Origin: Sphingobacterium multivorum
GTDB taxonomy: Bacteria > Bacteroidota > Bacteroidia > Sphingobacteriales > Sphingobacteriaceae
Assembly: GCF_900457465.1 (NCBI RefSeq)
Contig: NZ_UAUU01000009.1
Coordinates: 744,001 to 808,000 of the forward strand
Direction of reading: 5' to 3'
Length of the DNA stretch: 64,000 nt
Shown: positions 34,972 through 43,850 of the stretch, piece by piece
Position numbering within the stretch: position 1 is the first letter of the stretch
Layout: each line of letters begins with the position of its first letter
Translations under genes and position numbers: made by a program
Notes under the pieces: model-generated
The model's database searches: none
Told to the model about the DNA's origin: nothing
What the model saw: the letters and a program-made list of their open reading frames with translations, nothing else

Positions 34972-35144
34972 AACCACAAAGGTACCAAAAAACATTTTTA
35001 TGATAAAAACTTTTTTTTACAAAAAACTGAATATCAATTAAATACAATTATCCTTTTGTAAAGAGCATTTTTCGGAAATCGCGTCAGATGCGTAAAAAAG
35101 CCATATTGCCATTTTTTGATTTTCTATTTTGTTTCCAAATTTCA

Positions 35145-35186
35145 TCAAAAAAATAACCCACTAAAAGGTGATATTTTAGCGGGCTA
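35145..35186 (-). terminator. intrinsic terminator of the folE-queD operon
   Basis: On the minus strand a stem of about 13 pairs (TAGCCCGCTAAAA / TTTTAGTGGGTTA, one G-U, one mismatch) with a 7-nt loop and a T7 run, 26 nt past the folE stop. Confidence 0.7.
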
Positions 35187-35212
35187 TTTTTTATTATTAA
35201 ACAACAAATATA

Positions 35213-35842
35213 TTAAGCAAGATCAGCAGTGATCAAGCGTAAAAATTCGGATCTTGTGACATCATTTTGAAATGCTCCAGTAAATGCAGAGGTGGTGGTT
35301 ACAGAATTCTGTTTCTGAACACCACGCATGGCCATACACATGTGCTTACATTCCATGACCACAGCTACGCCACGAGCGCCCAAAGTTTCTTGAATACAAT
35401 CTCTGATCTCATTGGTAAGACGTTCCTGAACCTGCAGACGACGCGCAAAAATATCAACGACACGTGGTATTTTACTTAAACCTACAATATGACCATTGGG
35501 AATATATGCGATATGCGCTTTACCAAAGAAAGGCAACATATGATGCTCGCAAAGAGAATATACTTCAATATCCTTGACGACGACCATTTGACTGTAGTCC
35601 TCCTCAAACATTGCTCCCCGTAACACTTCCGCAGCATCGATATCATAGCCATGTGTCAAAAATTGGAATGCCTTTGCGACACGTTCTGGTGTTTTCACCA
35701 AACCTTCACGTTTTGGATCTTCCCCCAGACATTCCAATATATCTGTATAATGAGCAGCGATGCGATCTACCTTTTCAGTATTGTATTTGTCGATCTTAAT
35801 ATATCCATCCAACTCTTCGTTGTCAAATGAGTGTTGACTCAT
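35213..35842 (-). CDS. folE: GTP cyclohydrolase I
   Basis: 209 residues, cytoplasmic, normal length. Zinc ligands Cys98, His101 and Cys169 are in [12 protein letters not shown] and HMCMAMRG, and the [23 protein letters not shown] block is diagnostic. It converts GTP to 7,8-dihydroneopterin triphosphate, the first step for folate, queuosine or pterin synthesis. The next upstream gene (28 nt away) encodes QueD/PTPS, which uses the same product, so the pair probably serves queuosine or tetrahydropterin synthesis; a folate role is also possible. Confidence 0.95.
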   Translation of the reverse strand: MSQHSFDNEELDGYIKIDKYNTEKVDRIAAHYTDILECLGEDPKREGLVKTPERVAKAFQFLTHGYDIDAAEVLRGAMFEEDYSQMVVVKDIEVYSLCEHHMLPFFGKAHIAYIPNGHIVGLSKIPRVVDIFARRLQVQERLTNEIRDCIQETLGARGVAVVMECKHMCMAMRGVQKQNSVTTTSAFTGAFQNDVTRSEFLRLITADLA

Positions 35843-35870
35843 AGTTTCTACTATTTAAATGTATTAAAGA

Positions 35871-36284
35871 TTAATCGCCAAAATATTCGACGTAATTATT
35901 TTCTGTTTCATGCAAACGGACACTATGCAAGATCACACCCTGTTCATCAAACAGCGGTTTTAAGATCTTAAATATTTCGATTGCGATATTCTCCGTAGAA
36001 GCCATGACTCCCTTCATAAAATCAACATCTAAATTGAAATTACGGTGATCGACTTTGTCAATGATACTACGATTGATTATTTCTTTCATGATCTTTAAAT
36101 CGATCAAAAAACCAGTCTCCGGATTGACTTTTCCTTTAACTGTTACATAAAGATCATAATTATGTCCATGCCAATTTGGATTGGAGCAAAGACCAAATAC
36201 CTGTTCATTCTGCTCTTTACTCCAGTCTTCACGATAGAGCTTGTGCGCAGCACAGAAACGTTCGCGACGAGTTATAAATACCAT
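35871..36284 (-). CDS. queD: 6-carboxytetrahydropterin synthase / PTPS family
   Basis: 137 residues from ATG 36284 (MVFITRRERF). Zinc ligands His14, His39 and His41 stand in FCAAHKLYRE and NWHGHNYDLYV, and Cys33 occupies the catalytic position. Length and motif spacing fit QueD, the bacterial member of the 6-pyruvoyl-tetrahydropterin synthase family, which turns dihydroneopterin triphosphate into 6-carboxytetrahydropterin for queuosine. It is the first gene of a two-gene operon with folE. The further queuosine genes (queC, queE) are not in the window, so true PTPS activity cannot be excluded. Confidence 0.85.
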   Translation of the reverse strand: MVFITRRERFCAAHKLYREDWSKEQNEQVFGLCSNPNWHGHNYDLYVTVKGKVNPETGFLIDLKIMKEIINRSIIDKVDHRNFNLDVDFMKGVMASTENIAIEIFKILKPLFDEQGVILHSVRLHETENNYVEYFGD

Positions 36285-36868
36285 AATGATACAAAGATAA
36301 GGCATTAAGAGCAATTAAAACATCTCAATTTAAGGAATGAAGTCAGAATATAGTAATATAATGGAGTGCCTTCCGCCTTTTGTCATCACACAGGGATAAA
36401 AAGCTCCTTATTCTTAGCTGTAACATGATTTCGGGAATTAATTTGCTAAGACTTCGCAGTGAGTTTTTGTATGCACCCTGTTGACAAAAGTGTTGCCGGA
36501 TAATGCGGATACTTTAGCATGATATTCTTTGTGTTTAAATTAGGTTTTACTTAGGTTTTAGTTAGGTTTTGTTTAGGTTTAGTATAGGTTTGACCTAAAT
36601 TAAACCTAACTAAATTCTAAACTAAAGGTATATAAAAGCTAAACTAATATATAAGGAGGTCATAGCTGTTTCTGATTTCAATAGGCTAAAAATGGCACCG
36701 TTCGGACTCGATGATCAAAAATGATTTCGTAGCAACTAATCAGTTAACCTTATTATTATAATCAAGCTCAAATTTGTAAGCAGGACGAATTCCTAGCTCG
36801 CTATTTTTATGCTAAAAAAGGTATGCCTGCAATATAATTTGTAATTTTCCATCAAAAACGAATTTATC
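36285..36868. other. intergenic region between queD and mqnB with repeat array
   Basis: 584 bp without a gene. It contains the 11-bp repeat array described separately, a perfect Shine-Dalgarno-like AAGGAGGT at 36653-36660 with no credible ORF behind it, and short AT-rich stretches that should hold the divergent promoters. Confidence 0.6.
36541..36628. repeat. array of 11-bp TAGGTTT repeats forming an inverted repeat
   Basis: Five direct copies of TAGGTTT begin at 36541, 36552, 36563, 36574 and 36585, exactly 11 bp apart. The same 11-bp register of TA steps continues at 36596, 36607 and 36618, but there the units read as the reverse complement (ACCTAA-type). As a result 36558-36578 pairs with 36593-36613 (19 of 21 bases) around a 14-nt loop. 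The unit before the array (36530) is a degenerate copy. Confidence 0.85.
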
Positions 36869-37510
36869 ATGCAAATATTAGTGATTGCGGCTACTTCATT
36901 TGAATTGCAGCCTTTTCTGGAAGTGGTGCCAAATTACAGTCAATGCGATACCCTAATCACTGGTGTGGGCATGGTGGCCACAGCCTTTGAGCTAGGAAGA
37001 GTGCTGCATGAAAAAAAATATGATCTCCTCATTAATATAGGGATAGGGGGATGTTTGGACCGACATATTAAAATAGGCTCAGTTGTTCAAGTCGTTTCGG
37101 AATCATTTGTTGAACTGGGCGCGGAAGACGGTCATAATTTTATTCCAATAGATCAATTGGGCTATGGAAAGTCTAAATTTACTTCGTGTTTCCTGAATGA
37201 CAAGGAACTTAGGCTTCCTTTTCTACAACAGGGGGAAGGAATTACTGTAAACAAAGTCCATGGTAGTACAGAAAGTATTGAAAAAGTTCAAAAACTGCAT
37301 CCTGATAGCCTTATTGAAAGTATGGAGGGAGCCGCTGTTTTCTATGCTGCCGACAAAATGACTGTTCCCGTAATCGAGATTCGTGGAATTTCGAATTACG
37401 TGGAGAAAAGGAACCGTGCCACGTGGAACATTCCATTGGCGATAATGAATAGTAATAAGGCACTTATAAAGACATTGGACTATCTGAACAACTTCTATTC
37501 AAAAATTTAA
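36869..37510 (+). CDS. mqnB: futalosine hydrolase-like nucleosidase
   Basis: 213 residues of the PNP/MTAN nucleoside phosphorylase fold: LITGVGMVATAFELGRVL near 30-47, LLINIGIGGCLD near 54, and SMEGAAVFYAADKMTVPVIEIRGISNYVEKRNRATW near 150-190, where ESMEGA carries the ribose-binding Met-Glu. The EIRGISNYVE...W end fits futalosine hydrolase better than MTA/SAH nucleosidase. It would release hypoxanthine from futalosine, giving dehypoxanthine futalosine for menaquinone. The other mqn genes are not adjacent here. The product is cytoplasmic and the gene appears monocistronic. Confidence 0.75.
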   Translation: MQILVIAATSFELQPFLEVVPNYSQCDTLITGVGMVATAFELGRVLHEKKYDLLINIGIGGCLDRHIKIGSVVQVVSESFVELGAEDGHNFIPIDQLGYGKSKFTSCFLNDKELRLPFLQQGEGITVNKVHGSTESIEKVQKLHPDSLIESMEGAAVFYAADKMTVPVIEIRGISNYVEKRNRATWNIPLAIMNSNKALIKTLDYLNNFYSKI

Positions 37511-37594
37511 TACAAAAGTCATTTACTTATTAAAAAATGACATAAAACTATAGAATTAGCAGGTTCAAATCTTCAAAATATCAATTTTAAATAG

Positions 37595-37602
37595 TAGATT
37601 TG
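37595..37602 (+). promoter_or_regulatory. -7 promoter element of the PDH E1 beta gene
   Basis: TAGATTTG is a perfect TAnnTTTG match, 31 nt before the ATG at 37634. Confidence 0.55.
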
Positions 37603-37633
37603 TAATCTAAAAATTGACACTATTTTACAACTG

Positions 37634-38620
37634 ATGAGAGAAATACAATTCAGAGAAGCACTTCGTGAAGCAATGAACGAAGAAATGCGTAAAGACGACA
37701 AAATATTTTTATTAGGAGAAGAAGTTGCTGAGTATAACGGAGCTTACAAAGTAAGTCAGGGTATGCTTGATGAATTCGGTGCAAAGCGTATCATTGATAC
37801 ACCTATTGCTGAACTTGGTTTTGCTGGTATTGCTGTTGGTGCGGCAATGAATGGTTTGAAGCCAATTGTTGAATTCATGACATTCAACTTCTCACTTGTT
37901 GCAATTGACCAAGTAATCAATGCGGCTGCTAAAATTCACTCGATGAGTGGTGGACAGTTCTCTATTCCGATGGTCTTCCGTGGCCCTACAGGAAATGCGG
38001 GTCAGCTTGCAGCACAACACTCTCAAAACTTTGAAAACTGGTTTGCAAATACACCAGGTTTAAAAGTTGTGGTTCCTTCTAATCCGTATGAAGCTAAAGG
38101 TTTATTGAAATCAGCTATTATCGATCCAGATCCTGTTATCTTCATGGAATCTGAGGTCATGTATGGCGATAAAGGACAAGTTCCTGAAGAAGAATATTAC
38201 TTGGAAATCGGAAAAGCTAATATTATCCAAGAAGGTACAGATGTAACTATTGTATCTTTCGGTAAAATGCTTCCTCGCGTTGTCATCCCTGCAGTTGAAG
38301 AATTGAAAAAAGAAGGTATCAGCGTTGAATTAATCGATTTGCGCTCGGTACGTCCTATCGATTATCCTACAATCATTGCGTCTGTGAAGAAAACAAACCG
38401 TTTGGTAATCGTGGAAGAAGCATGGCCATTGGCATCTATTTCTACGGATTTAGCATTCAACGTACAACGGAACGCATTTGATTATTTAGATGCCCCTGTT
38501 ATCCGCGTAAATTGTGCAGATGTACCTCTTCCTTATGCTCCAACATTGATCGAAGCTGCTTTACCTAGCGTTGAGAAAGTTGTGAAAGCTGTGAAAGAAG
38601 TATCTTATATCAAGAAGTAA
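37634..38620 (+). CDS. pdhB: pyruvate dehydrogenase E1 component, beta subunit
   Basis: 328 residues, full length for an E1 beta chain. It shows FREALREAMNEEMRKD and FLLGEEVAEYNGAYKV at the N-terminus with the Glu that contacts thiamine diphosphate, ETPIAELGFAGIAVGAA-type block (DTPIAELGFAG), FRGPTGNAGQLAAQHSQ, and the C-terminal transketolase domain (VTIVSFGKMLP, EEAWPLASIS). It forms an alpha2beta2 E1 with PdhA and decarboxylates pyruvate. The alpha gene is not adjacent, which is common in Bacteroidota. Strong codon bias and a terminator right after it indicate a highly expressed single gene. Confidence 0.92.
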   Translation: MREIQFREALREAMNEEMRKDDKIFLLGEEVAEYNGAYKVSQGMLDEFGAKRIIDTPIAELGFAGIAVGAAMNGLKPIVEFMTFNFSLVAIDQVINAAAKIHSMSGGQFSIPMVFRGPTGNAGQLAAQHSQNFENWFANTPGLKVVVPSNPYEAKGLLKSAIIDPDPVIFMESEVMYGDKGQVPEEEYYLEIGKANIIQEGTDVTIVSFGKMLPRVVIPAVEELKKEGISVELIDLRSVRPIDYPTIIASVKKTNRLVIVEEAWPLASISTDLAFNVQRNAFDYLDAPVIRVNCADVPLPYAPTLIEAALPSVEKVVKAVKEVSYIKK

Positions 38621-38644
38621 TACGAATTACATTCTTAAAAAATT

Positions 38645-38681
38645 AAAATCCCTTTTACCCTGTAAAAGGGATTTTTTTTTA
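38645..38681 (+). terminator. intrinsic terminator of pdhB
   Basis: Stem AAAATCCCTTTTAC / GTAAAAGGGATTTT, 3-nt loop, T9 run on the plus strand. Confidence 0.9.
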
Positions 38682-38730
38682 TATTTAAACTGGCCGATTG
38701 TTGCTTATTAAAAAAATTAAAATTCCATAT

Positions 38731-39486
38731 ATGAAAAAATTAAGAATTGCCTCTCTGATGGCGGTATTTGCATTTTTAGTGATATCTGCTTCCGCACAAA
38801 AGAAATACACACTACGTGTAAATCCCGATTCAGGGAAAAAAATAACGCAAAACCTTGTGATGACAATGGATATTGATGCTGCTGGCCAAAAAATGGTTAC
38901 AGACCTTAATATGGGTTTTGATATCACCAATACAACGAAAAAAGACAATATCTTCGCGTTCGACCTTAAATATACCGGAATCAACATGAAAATGAATATG
39001 GCGGGAATGGACATGTCCTACGACTCGAAAAACCCCGAAGCCAATGAGTTTTCCAAACAGATGCATGCTACCTTAGGCAAATTGCTAGAAAATAGCATTA
39101 GCTTTAATGTTGATCAACTTGGCAAATCTTCTGATATCAAGTTACCTGAGGGCATTAACATGCCGTTTGATAAAAGTATGTTTGAAAATATAAGTACCGT
39201 ATTACCTGAACAGCCTGTTAAAATCGGTGACTCGTGGACTTCCAAAACGGAATCTGATGATTCAGGCATTTCGGTGGAGACCACAATGACTTTAATAGAA
39301 GCAAATGAACTAGGCTACAAAGTAAATGTTGAAGGTAAAATGTTCGGACCGGATGCAAATCAGGTAGGCAACGTACAGGGTTTCTATGTCTTGGATAAAA
39401 AAACCTGCCTTACCAAGATAACAGAAATGACAAGTGCCGTGGATATGCCTGAAGCAAAAATAAAGACCACCTTAAAAAGTCAATAA
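38731..39486 (+). CDS. exported DUF6263-like protein
   Basis: 251 residues from ATG 38731 (MKKLRIA), beginning a signal peptide that ends near residue 23 (ASA-QK). The mature part consists of beta strands with many Asp, Lys and Met (MDIDAAGQKMVTDLNMGF, ITNTTKKDNIFAFDLKYTGINMKM) and a second half containing VKIGDSWTSKTE. The pattern, a beta-rich exported protein with a VxxGDSW motif, matches a family annotated as DUF6263 in Bacteroidota, as far as I can recall. Function unknown. It lies between two strong terminators and is therefore a single-gene unit. Confidence 0.65.
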   Translation: MKKLRIASLMAVFAFLVISASAQKKYTLRVNPDSGKKITQNLVMTMDIDAAGQKMVTDLNMGFDITNTTKKDNIFAFDLKYTGINMKMNMAGMDMSYDSKNPEANEFSKQMHATLGKLLENSISFNVDQLGKSSDIKLPEGINMPFDKSMFENISTVLPEQPVKIGDSWTSKTESDDSGISVETTMTLIEANELGYKVNVEGKMFGPDANQVGNVQGFYVLDKKTCLTKITEMTSAVDMPEAKIKTTLKSQ

Positions 39487-39495
39487 ACGACTATA

Positions 39496-39530
39496 AAAAA
39501 AATAGGGGCCAAAAGGCCCCTATTTTTTTT
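39496..39530. terminator. bidirectional terminator between DUF6263-like gene and gcvH
   Basis: Stem AAAATAGGGGCC / GGCCCCTATTTT with a 4-nt loop, an A run on one side and T8 on the other. It serves both convergent genes. Confidence 0.92.
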
Positions 39531-39544
39531 GTTATATATCAAAT

Positions 39545-39925
39545 TTATGCGTAGATCTCTTCTTTGTATTGATCAGCAGATAACAAAGCATCTACATCAG
39601 CAACATTGTTCAATTTAACACGAACAATCCAACCTTCACCATAAGGATCAGAATTGACCAATTCAGGAGATGCATCAATAGCTTCATTCACCGATAAAAT
39701 CGTAGCTGCTACAGGTAAAAACAAATCAGAAACTGTTTTTACAGCTTCAATTGTACCGAAAACTTCATTAGCGGCAACTTCCTCACCTACAGTGTTTATG
39801 TCAACAAAAACGATGTCACCCAATTCACGTTGAGCGAAATCGGTAATCCCTACAACTGCTTCATCACCTTCAACACGAATCCATTCGTGATCTTTGGTGT
39901 ATTTCAATTCTGCTGGAAAATTCAT
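39545..39925 (-). CDS. gcvH: glycine cleavage system H protein
   Basis: 126 residues, the normal length. The lipoyl-lysine is in [15 protein letters not shown] (Lys near 64), preceded by [15 protein letters not shown] and followed by [15 protein letters not shown]. The protein shuttles the aminomethyl group between the P, T and L proteins of glycine cleavage in the cytoplasm. No gcvP or gcvT is adjacent. The gene is divergent from anmK with 100 bp between starts. Confidence 0.95.
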   Translation of the reverse strand: MNFPAELKYTKDHEWIRVEGDEAVVGITDFAQRELGDIVFVDINTVGEEVAANEVFGTIEAVKTVSDLFLPVAATILSVNEAIDASPELVNSDPYGEGWIVRVKLNNVADVDALLSADQYKEEIYA

Positions 39926-40025
39926 TGTATTTAATTTTTTGATTCTTAATGCCGTGAAGTTACAAAATATCTTTAATTGTCAAAAATGATATTCATCATA
40001 ACATTTTTGTGTTTATTTTTAAGCT

Positions 40026-41222
40026 ATGAATCCTCAAATCGAAAGACTTTACCAAATTTCACAAAAGAAAGATCGTCGTATTATTGGCCTGATGTCTGGA
40101 ACGTCCCTGGATGGACTTGATATCGCAGTATGCCGCATAGAAAATGCAGGTAAAACAACAAAAATACAGCTAGAGCATTTTACTACAATGGATTATGAGG
40201 ATGATTTTAGAGCACGAGTCCGTGAAGTCTTTGCAAAACGAAATATCGACCAACAATTATTTTCGGGGCTTAATGCTTATATTGGTATCACGCATGCCAA
40301 ATTAATCAATACAGCATTACAACAATGGAATCTATCAAGCAGTGAGATTGATTGTATAGCCAGCCATGGGCAAACCGTATACCATGCTCCTCAATCGTTG
40401 ACCAAAGACCGCAACTGGCCCAACAGCACTTTACAGATTGGAGATGGAGATCATATCGCGGTAGATACAGGTATCATAACCCTATCTGACTTTAGGCAAA
40501 AACATATTGCTGCAGGAGGAGAAGGGGCACCTTTGGCAGCCTATGGCGACTACCTTCTTTTCTCGCATGCAACAGAAAATCGATTCTTATTGAATATTGG
40601 CGGTATTTCTAATTTCACATTTATCCCAAGCCATCAGACAAAATTAAAAGCCTATGCGACAGATCTCGGTCCAGGCAATACAATGATGAACCAATACATG
40701 AAGGCTAATTTTGATCAGGAGATGGATAGAGACGCCTATATGGCTAAAAAGGGACAAGTAAATGATGTTCTTTTGAATCAACTATTAACGGAGGAATTTC
40801 TAACACTACCCTTTCCAAAAACCACCGGGCCAGAACTATTTAATCTCGCTTATCTCGAAAAGGCACAAGATCGTTCGAAAATAACTCATATTCCACATGA
40901 AAACGTCATGGCAACCCTCAACCGCTTTGCGGCTCTTGCAATGGTCAATGGCATTCGAAAGCAGTCAGAAGGACTATCTGATGTGGCAGTATACATAAGT
41001 GGAGGTGGACTGCACAATCCATTGCTGTTTGATCACATCAAAAGGAGTTTACCTACCTGTAAGGTTGAAAGCTTTGCAACATTAGGTATCAATCCAGATG
41101 CAAAAGAGGCCGTCCTCTTTGCTTTGTTAGCAAATGAGACCTTGGCAGGCAACAAATCCAATGTAGCGCAAATTAAAGATTCGCCCGCTATCTGTATGGG
41201 CAAAATCAGCTTACCGGAATAA
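40026..41222 (+). CDS. anmK: anhydro-N-acetylmuramic acid kinase
   Basis: 398 residues. The N-terminal phosphate-binding loop GLMSGTSLDGLDIAVCR is diagnostic, with ASHGQTVYH, LLNIGGISNFTFIP, ATDLGPGNTMMNQYM and VYISGGGLHNPLLF further on, in the order of the AnmK family. It phosphorylates and hydrolyses 1,6-anhydroMurNAc to MurNAc-6-phosphate, the recycling step after lytic transglycosylases act. This fits the peptidoglycan hydrolases at 30-34 kb in the same window. The stop abuts the stop of the convergent DUF2461 gene (next base). Confidence 0.95.
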   Translation: MNPQIERLYQISQKKDRRIIGLMSGTSLDGLDIAVCRIENAGKTTKIQLEHFTTMDYEDDFRARVREVFAKRNIDQQLFSGLNAYIGITHAKLINTALQQWNLSSSEIDCIASHGQTVYHAPQSLTKDRNWPNSTLQIGDGDHIAVDTGIITLSDFRQKHIAAGGEGAPLAAYGDYLLFSHATENRFLLNIGGISNFTFIPSHQTKLKAYATDLGPGNTMMNQYMKANFDQEMDRDAYMAKKGQVNDVLLNQLLTEEFLTLPFPKTTGPELFNLAYLEKAQDRSKITHIPHENVMATLNRFAALAMVNGIRKQSEGLSDVAVYISGGGLHNPLLFDHIKRSLPTCKVESFATLGINPDAKEAVLFALLANETLAGNKSNVAQIKDSPAICMGKISLPE

Positions 41223-41894
41223 TTAGTCCGTATCGATGGCTTCTTGTAAAAACTCTTTAAAAGGAAGCATACTTTTATAAGAAGCCACGATATTATCTAA
41301 TGCATTTTTTGCAGATAACTCCTTTATCGTTAAAGATCTATCCAACACAAAACTTTTCAATTTGATAAAGTCAATAAAAGGATTGTCCTCACTATAGCCA
41401 GCAGGCGCACGCTTCAGCAAATCTTCTTTGAAAAGTGCAATATTACCGCCTGTCAATACAGTGTTTAAAATTTCATCCAATTTATTACCACTGTAATCAA
41501 TTTCTTGTCTTATCGCCTCTAAATGTTGCTTTTCTGGTCGCCAATATCCACAGGCAATAAATGAATTTTCTGCTCCAATATGAATATAGTACTCCGGTCC
41601 CTGCAGCTTTCTTCCATCAACTGAAATTCCTGCCCCAAACCAACTTTTATAAGGTGTTTTATCATTTGAAAAGCGTGTATCACGGTAAATACGAAACAAA
41701 CATTTACTTGCCTGTATGGAGGTATTGATTTTAGGGTCAAACTCGCTTAAAGCGGCAATTAAATCTGTCAAAAAACTTTTCACATCGGCCAATGCCGCTT
41801 CGTATTTAGCTCTGTTATCGGCAAACCATTCCCGAGAATTATTGGCTTTCAATTCCGTTAAAAAATCAAATGTAGATTTTTGAATGTGACTCAT
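41223..41894 (-). CDS. DUF2461-family protein (TIGR02453)
   Basis: 223 residues, soluble. Recognised from STFDFLTELKANNSREWFADNRAKYEAA at the N-terminus, CLFRIYRDTRFSNDKTPYKSWFGAGI near 65-90 and GPEYYIHIGAENSFIACGYWRPEKQHLEAIRQEI, which are the conserved blocks of the DUF2461/TIGR02453 family. Its function is not known in bacteria. It is the last gene of a minus-strand group with cdsA (7-nt gap), a DUF2007 protein and a CPBP protease. Confidence 0.85.
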   Translation of the reverse strand: MSHIQKSTFDFLTELKANNSREWFADNRAKYEAALADVKSFLTDLIAALSEFDPKINTSIQASKCLFRIYRDTRFSNDKTPYKSWFGAGISVDGRKLQGPEYYIHIGAENSFIACGYWRPEKQHLEAIRQEIDYSGNKLDEILNTVLTGGNIALFKEDLLKRAPAGYSEDNPFIDFIKLKSFVLDRSLTIKELSAKNALDNIVASYKSMLPFKEFLQEAIDTD

Positions 41895-41901
41895 AATACA
41901 A

Positions 41902-42702
41902 TCAATTGATTAAAATTAAGAAAACATAGACCATAGGTGCCGCTAGTAACAATCCGTCAAATCTATCTAAAAAACCACCATGTCCGGGCAATATATTTCC
42001 GGAATCTTTCACGTGCAAACTACGCTTTAACATCGACTCCACCAAATCCCCCAATGTTCCAACGATACTGATAATTGCCGCAATACTTACCCATTGCCAA
42101 AGTGGAAGATAACCAAAATATTTTTCCAGATTTACAGCAGCAACAATAGCCAAAATTAAGCCCCCAAAGAAACCTTCCCATGTTTTCTTTGGTGAGATCC
42201 GTTCGAATAATTTACGTTTTCCAAAGCTTCGTCCAGCGAGATATGCCCCGGTATCGTTTGTCCACAATAAGATCAAAAAACCTAAGGGCAGTACATAGTT
42301 AAAAGTACCTTGCAGAAACCCTAATTTGGAAAATAGGAAGAAAGGCAATGTAACATAAGCAATACCCAAAAAAGTATAGGCAATATCATTGAAAGGAAAA
42401 GTTCTCTTCTGAAAAAGTGAAATAATATAAGTCGCACTTATAAACGGAATAATCAGTGCTAAAAATTTTACCGCAAGCAGATCCATCGAAACTAATGAGC
42501 CCAAAACAAATAGGAGTAAGGCCATTGTTATGCCTATCCACTTATTTGGGGCGCGTTCTTCGGATGAAACGATTCCATAGAATTCATAAAGACACCATGT
42601 ACTTAGCAAGGTAAAAAAGATGGAATAAACATAAGCTCCCAAAAGAGTAGCCACTATCATAACAGCCACAAAGATTACTCCGGTTATTGCTCTTGTTTTC
42701 AT
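41902..42702 (-). CDS. cdsA: phosphatidate cytidylyltransferase
   Basis: 266 residues with about eight membrane helices. The CDS signature near the C-terminus is complete: SMLKRSLHVKDSGNILPGHGGFLDRFDGLL, with the Asp residues that bind magnesium, preceded by NDTGAYLAGRSFGKRKLFERISPKKTWEGFFGG. It makes CDP-diacylglycerol from phosphatidic acid and CTP, the precursor of phosphatidylethanolamine, phosphatidylglycerol and cardiolipin. Its ATG overlaps the stop of the DUF2007 gene by 4 nt, so the two are coupled. Confidence 0.95.
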   Translation of the reverse strand: MKTRAITGVIFVAVMIVATLLGAYVYSIFFTLLSTWCLYEFYGIVSSEERAPNKWIGITMALLLFVLGSLVSMDLLAVKFLALIIPFISATYIISLFQKRTFPFNDIAYTFLGIAYVTLPFFLFSKLGFLQGTFNYVLPLGFLILLWTNDTGAYLAGRSFGKRKLFERISPKKTWEGFFGGLILAIVAAVNLEKYFGYLPLWQWVSIAAIISIVGTLGDLVESMLKRSLHVKDSGNILPGHGGFLDRFDGLLLAAPMVYVFLILIN

Positions 42703-42914
42703 AAACTAAAATCCCCCTCCGATTCCTCAATTAACCTTTCGGCTGCTTCGATAGATCCTTCGCTGACATAAAGTTCAATTTTTCCAAACAGATAAGAAGA
42801 ATCTTGTTTATTCAACGCGACAGCCGGAATACCATTCTCTTCCAACATTTGTTTGACTATCTCGGCTTGAATAGCATTTGTATATGTTTTAATTTTTTTC
42901 CAATCGTTCTCCAT
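42699..42914 (-). CDS. DUF2007-like small protein
   Basis: 71 residues from ATG 42914 (MENDWKKI); the frame is open further up but that part only shadows the CPBP gene. It has the beta-alpha-beta-beta-alpha outline of DUF2007 (IKTYTNAIQAEIVKQMLEENGIPAVALNKQDS, then IELYVSEGSIEAAERLIEE), a small ferredoxin-like fold related to PII-type signalling proteins. It overlaps the end of the CPBP gene by 26 nt and the start of cdsA by 4 nt. The role is unknown; the coupling with cdsA is typical of Bacteroidota. Confidence 0.78.
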   Translation of the reverse strand: MENDWKKIKTYTNAIQAEIVKQMLEENGIPAVALNKQDSSYLFGKIELYVSEGSIEAAERLIEESEGDFSL

Positions 42915-43812
42915 TGTTTTCTTTTTGCGTTGATCGATAAAATAAGAATACAAAAATAAGAGTAAAAATGAAGGCCACAAGATATATCCACCAAGATTGT
43001 AACTCAAATGCATTGAGTTCATCATAACTCTTTCCCTGTCTCATGTAGTAAAATGCTCCAATTGTGGCTCCGGCATTATTGACAAAGTGCCCAAAGATGG
43101 ACAATATGATGTTCTTGCTCCATACATAAAGATAGCCAAAAAAAGCGCCCAATAACATGCGGGGAACAAAACCAAAAAATTGCAGATGTATCGCACTGAA
43201 AATAATAGCAACGAGCCATATAACCACATGCTGATTGCTCAACCATCTTCCTATTATTTTTTGCAAAATACCACGAAACAACAATTCTTCACCTATGGCC
43301 GGAATTAAGGCCAGTACAACAATATTATACAAAAAGCCGGATATACTCGAGTCCATAATGATACCCTTGATTAAATCACCCGATTCCTTTTCGCTACGCT
43401 CCATCCAACGCTGCAACGATTGCATATTGTCGGGTAATTGCAAGGATTCATTCCAGTGACCGATCAGACTCATCAAAGGCATAAACGAAAGCATTGCCAA
43501 AAATATATAGCCAAATTGCATTCCACTAGGCCATTTCTTCAGTTTAAAATACGTAATGCCATATCCTTCGCGTGTATTCATCAGATAAGATGGCACAACA
43601 AAAGATCCCAAACTACTCATTAACAACATAAAGCGCATCTCATTGGCCGATCCATTCATTAAGGACTCCAACGAGAATACCTGCCTTGTGTATGTATAAT
43701 AACTTGCAATAATCAGAATAGCAATAATCTGCGAAAGAATGCCAAAACCGATAACCATTAAGATTAATCGTAACAAAGATTGAAACGGATGGGGTGTTTG
43801 TTCAGGAAACAT
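42889..43812 (-). CDS. CPBP-family intramembrane metalloprotease, second gene
   Basis: 307 residues with eight hydrophobic segments. The CPBP motifs are EELLFRGILQKI (near 195), AIIFSAIHLQFFGFVP (second His) and FGHFVNNAGA (third His). The C-terminus is a long hydrophobic helix followed by a basic tail that overlaps the DUF2007 gene. It heads the cdsA operon. Substrate unknown. It ends only 44 bp from the inverted repeat of the IS5-family element, which has inserted just upstream of its start and may have separated it from its native promoter. Confidence 0.82.
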   Translation of the reverse strand: MFPEQTPHPFQSLLRLILMVIGFGILSQIIAILIIASYYTYTRQVFSLESLMNGSANEMRFMLLMSSLGSFVVPSYLMNTREGYGITYFKLKKWPSGMQFGYIFLAMLSFMPLMSLIGHWNESLQLPDNMQSLQRWMERSEKESGDLIKGIIMDSSISGFLYNIVVLALIPAIGEELLFRGILQKIIGRWLSNQHVVIWLVAIIFSAIHLQFFGFVPRMLLGAFFGYLYVWSKNIILSIFGHFVNNAGATIGAFYYMRQGKSYDELNAFELQSWWIYLVAFIFTLIFVFLFYRSTQKENNGERLEKN

Positions 43813-43850
43813 AGCTATTAAATATCAGTTAAAGATAGCAATAAAAGCAA

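Noticed and set aside
36652..36673. AAGGAGGTCATAGCTGTTTC resembles the lacZ leader of cloning vectors
   Set aside because: The match stops after about 15 nt and the flanks are unrelated, so I read it as chance rather than vector sequence; a strong Shine-Dalgarno-like core but no credible ORF follows.
37415..37430. CGTGCCACGTGGAACA, parS-like
   Set aside because: One mismatch in the fixed core (GTG for GTT) and it lies in the mqnB coding frame (RATWN); chance is likely.
42007..42022. CTTTCACGTGCAAACT around a CACGTG core
   Set aside because: Two core mismatches and inside cdsA coding sequence.
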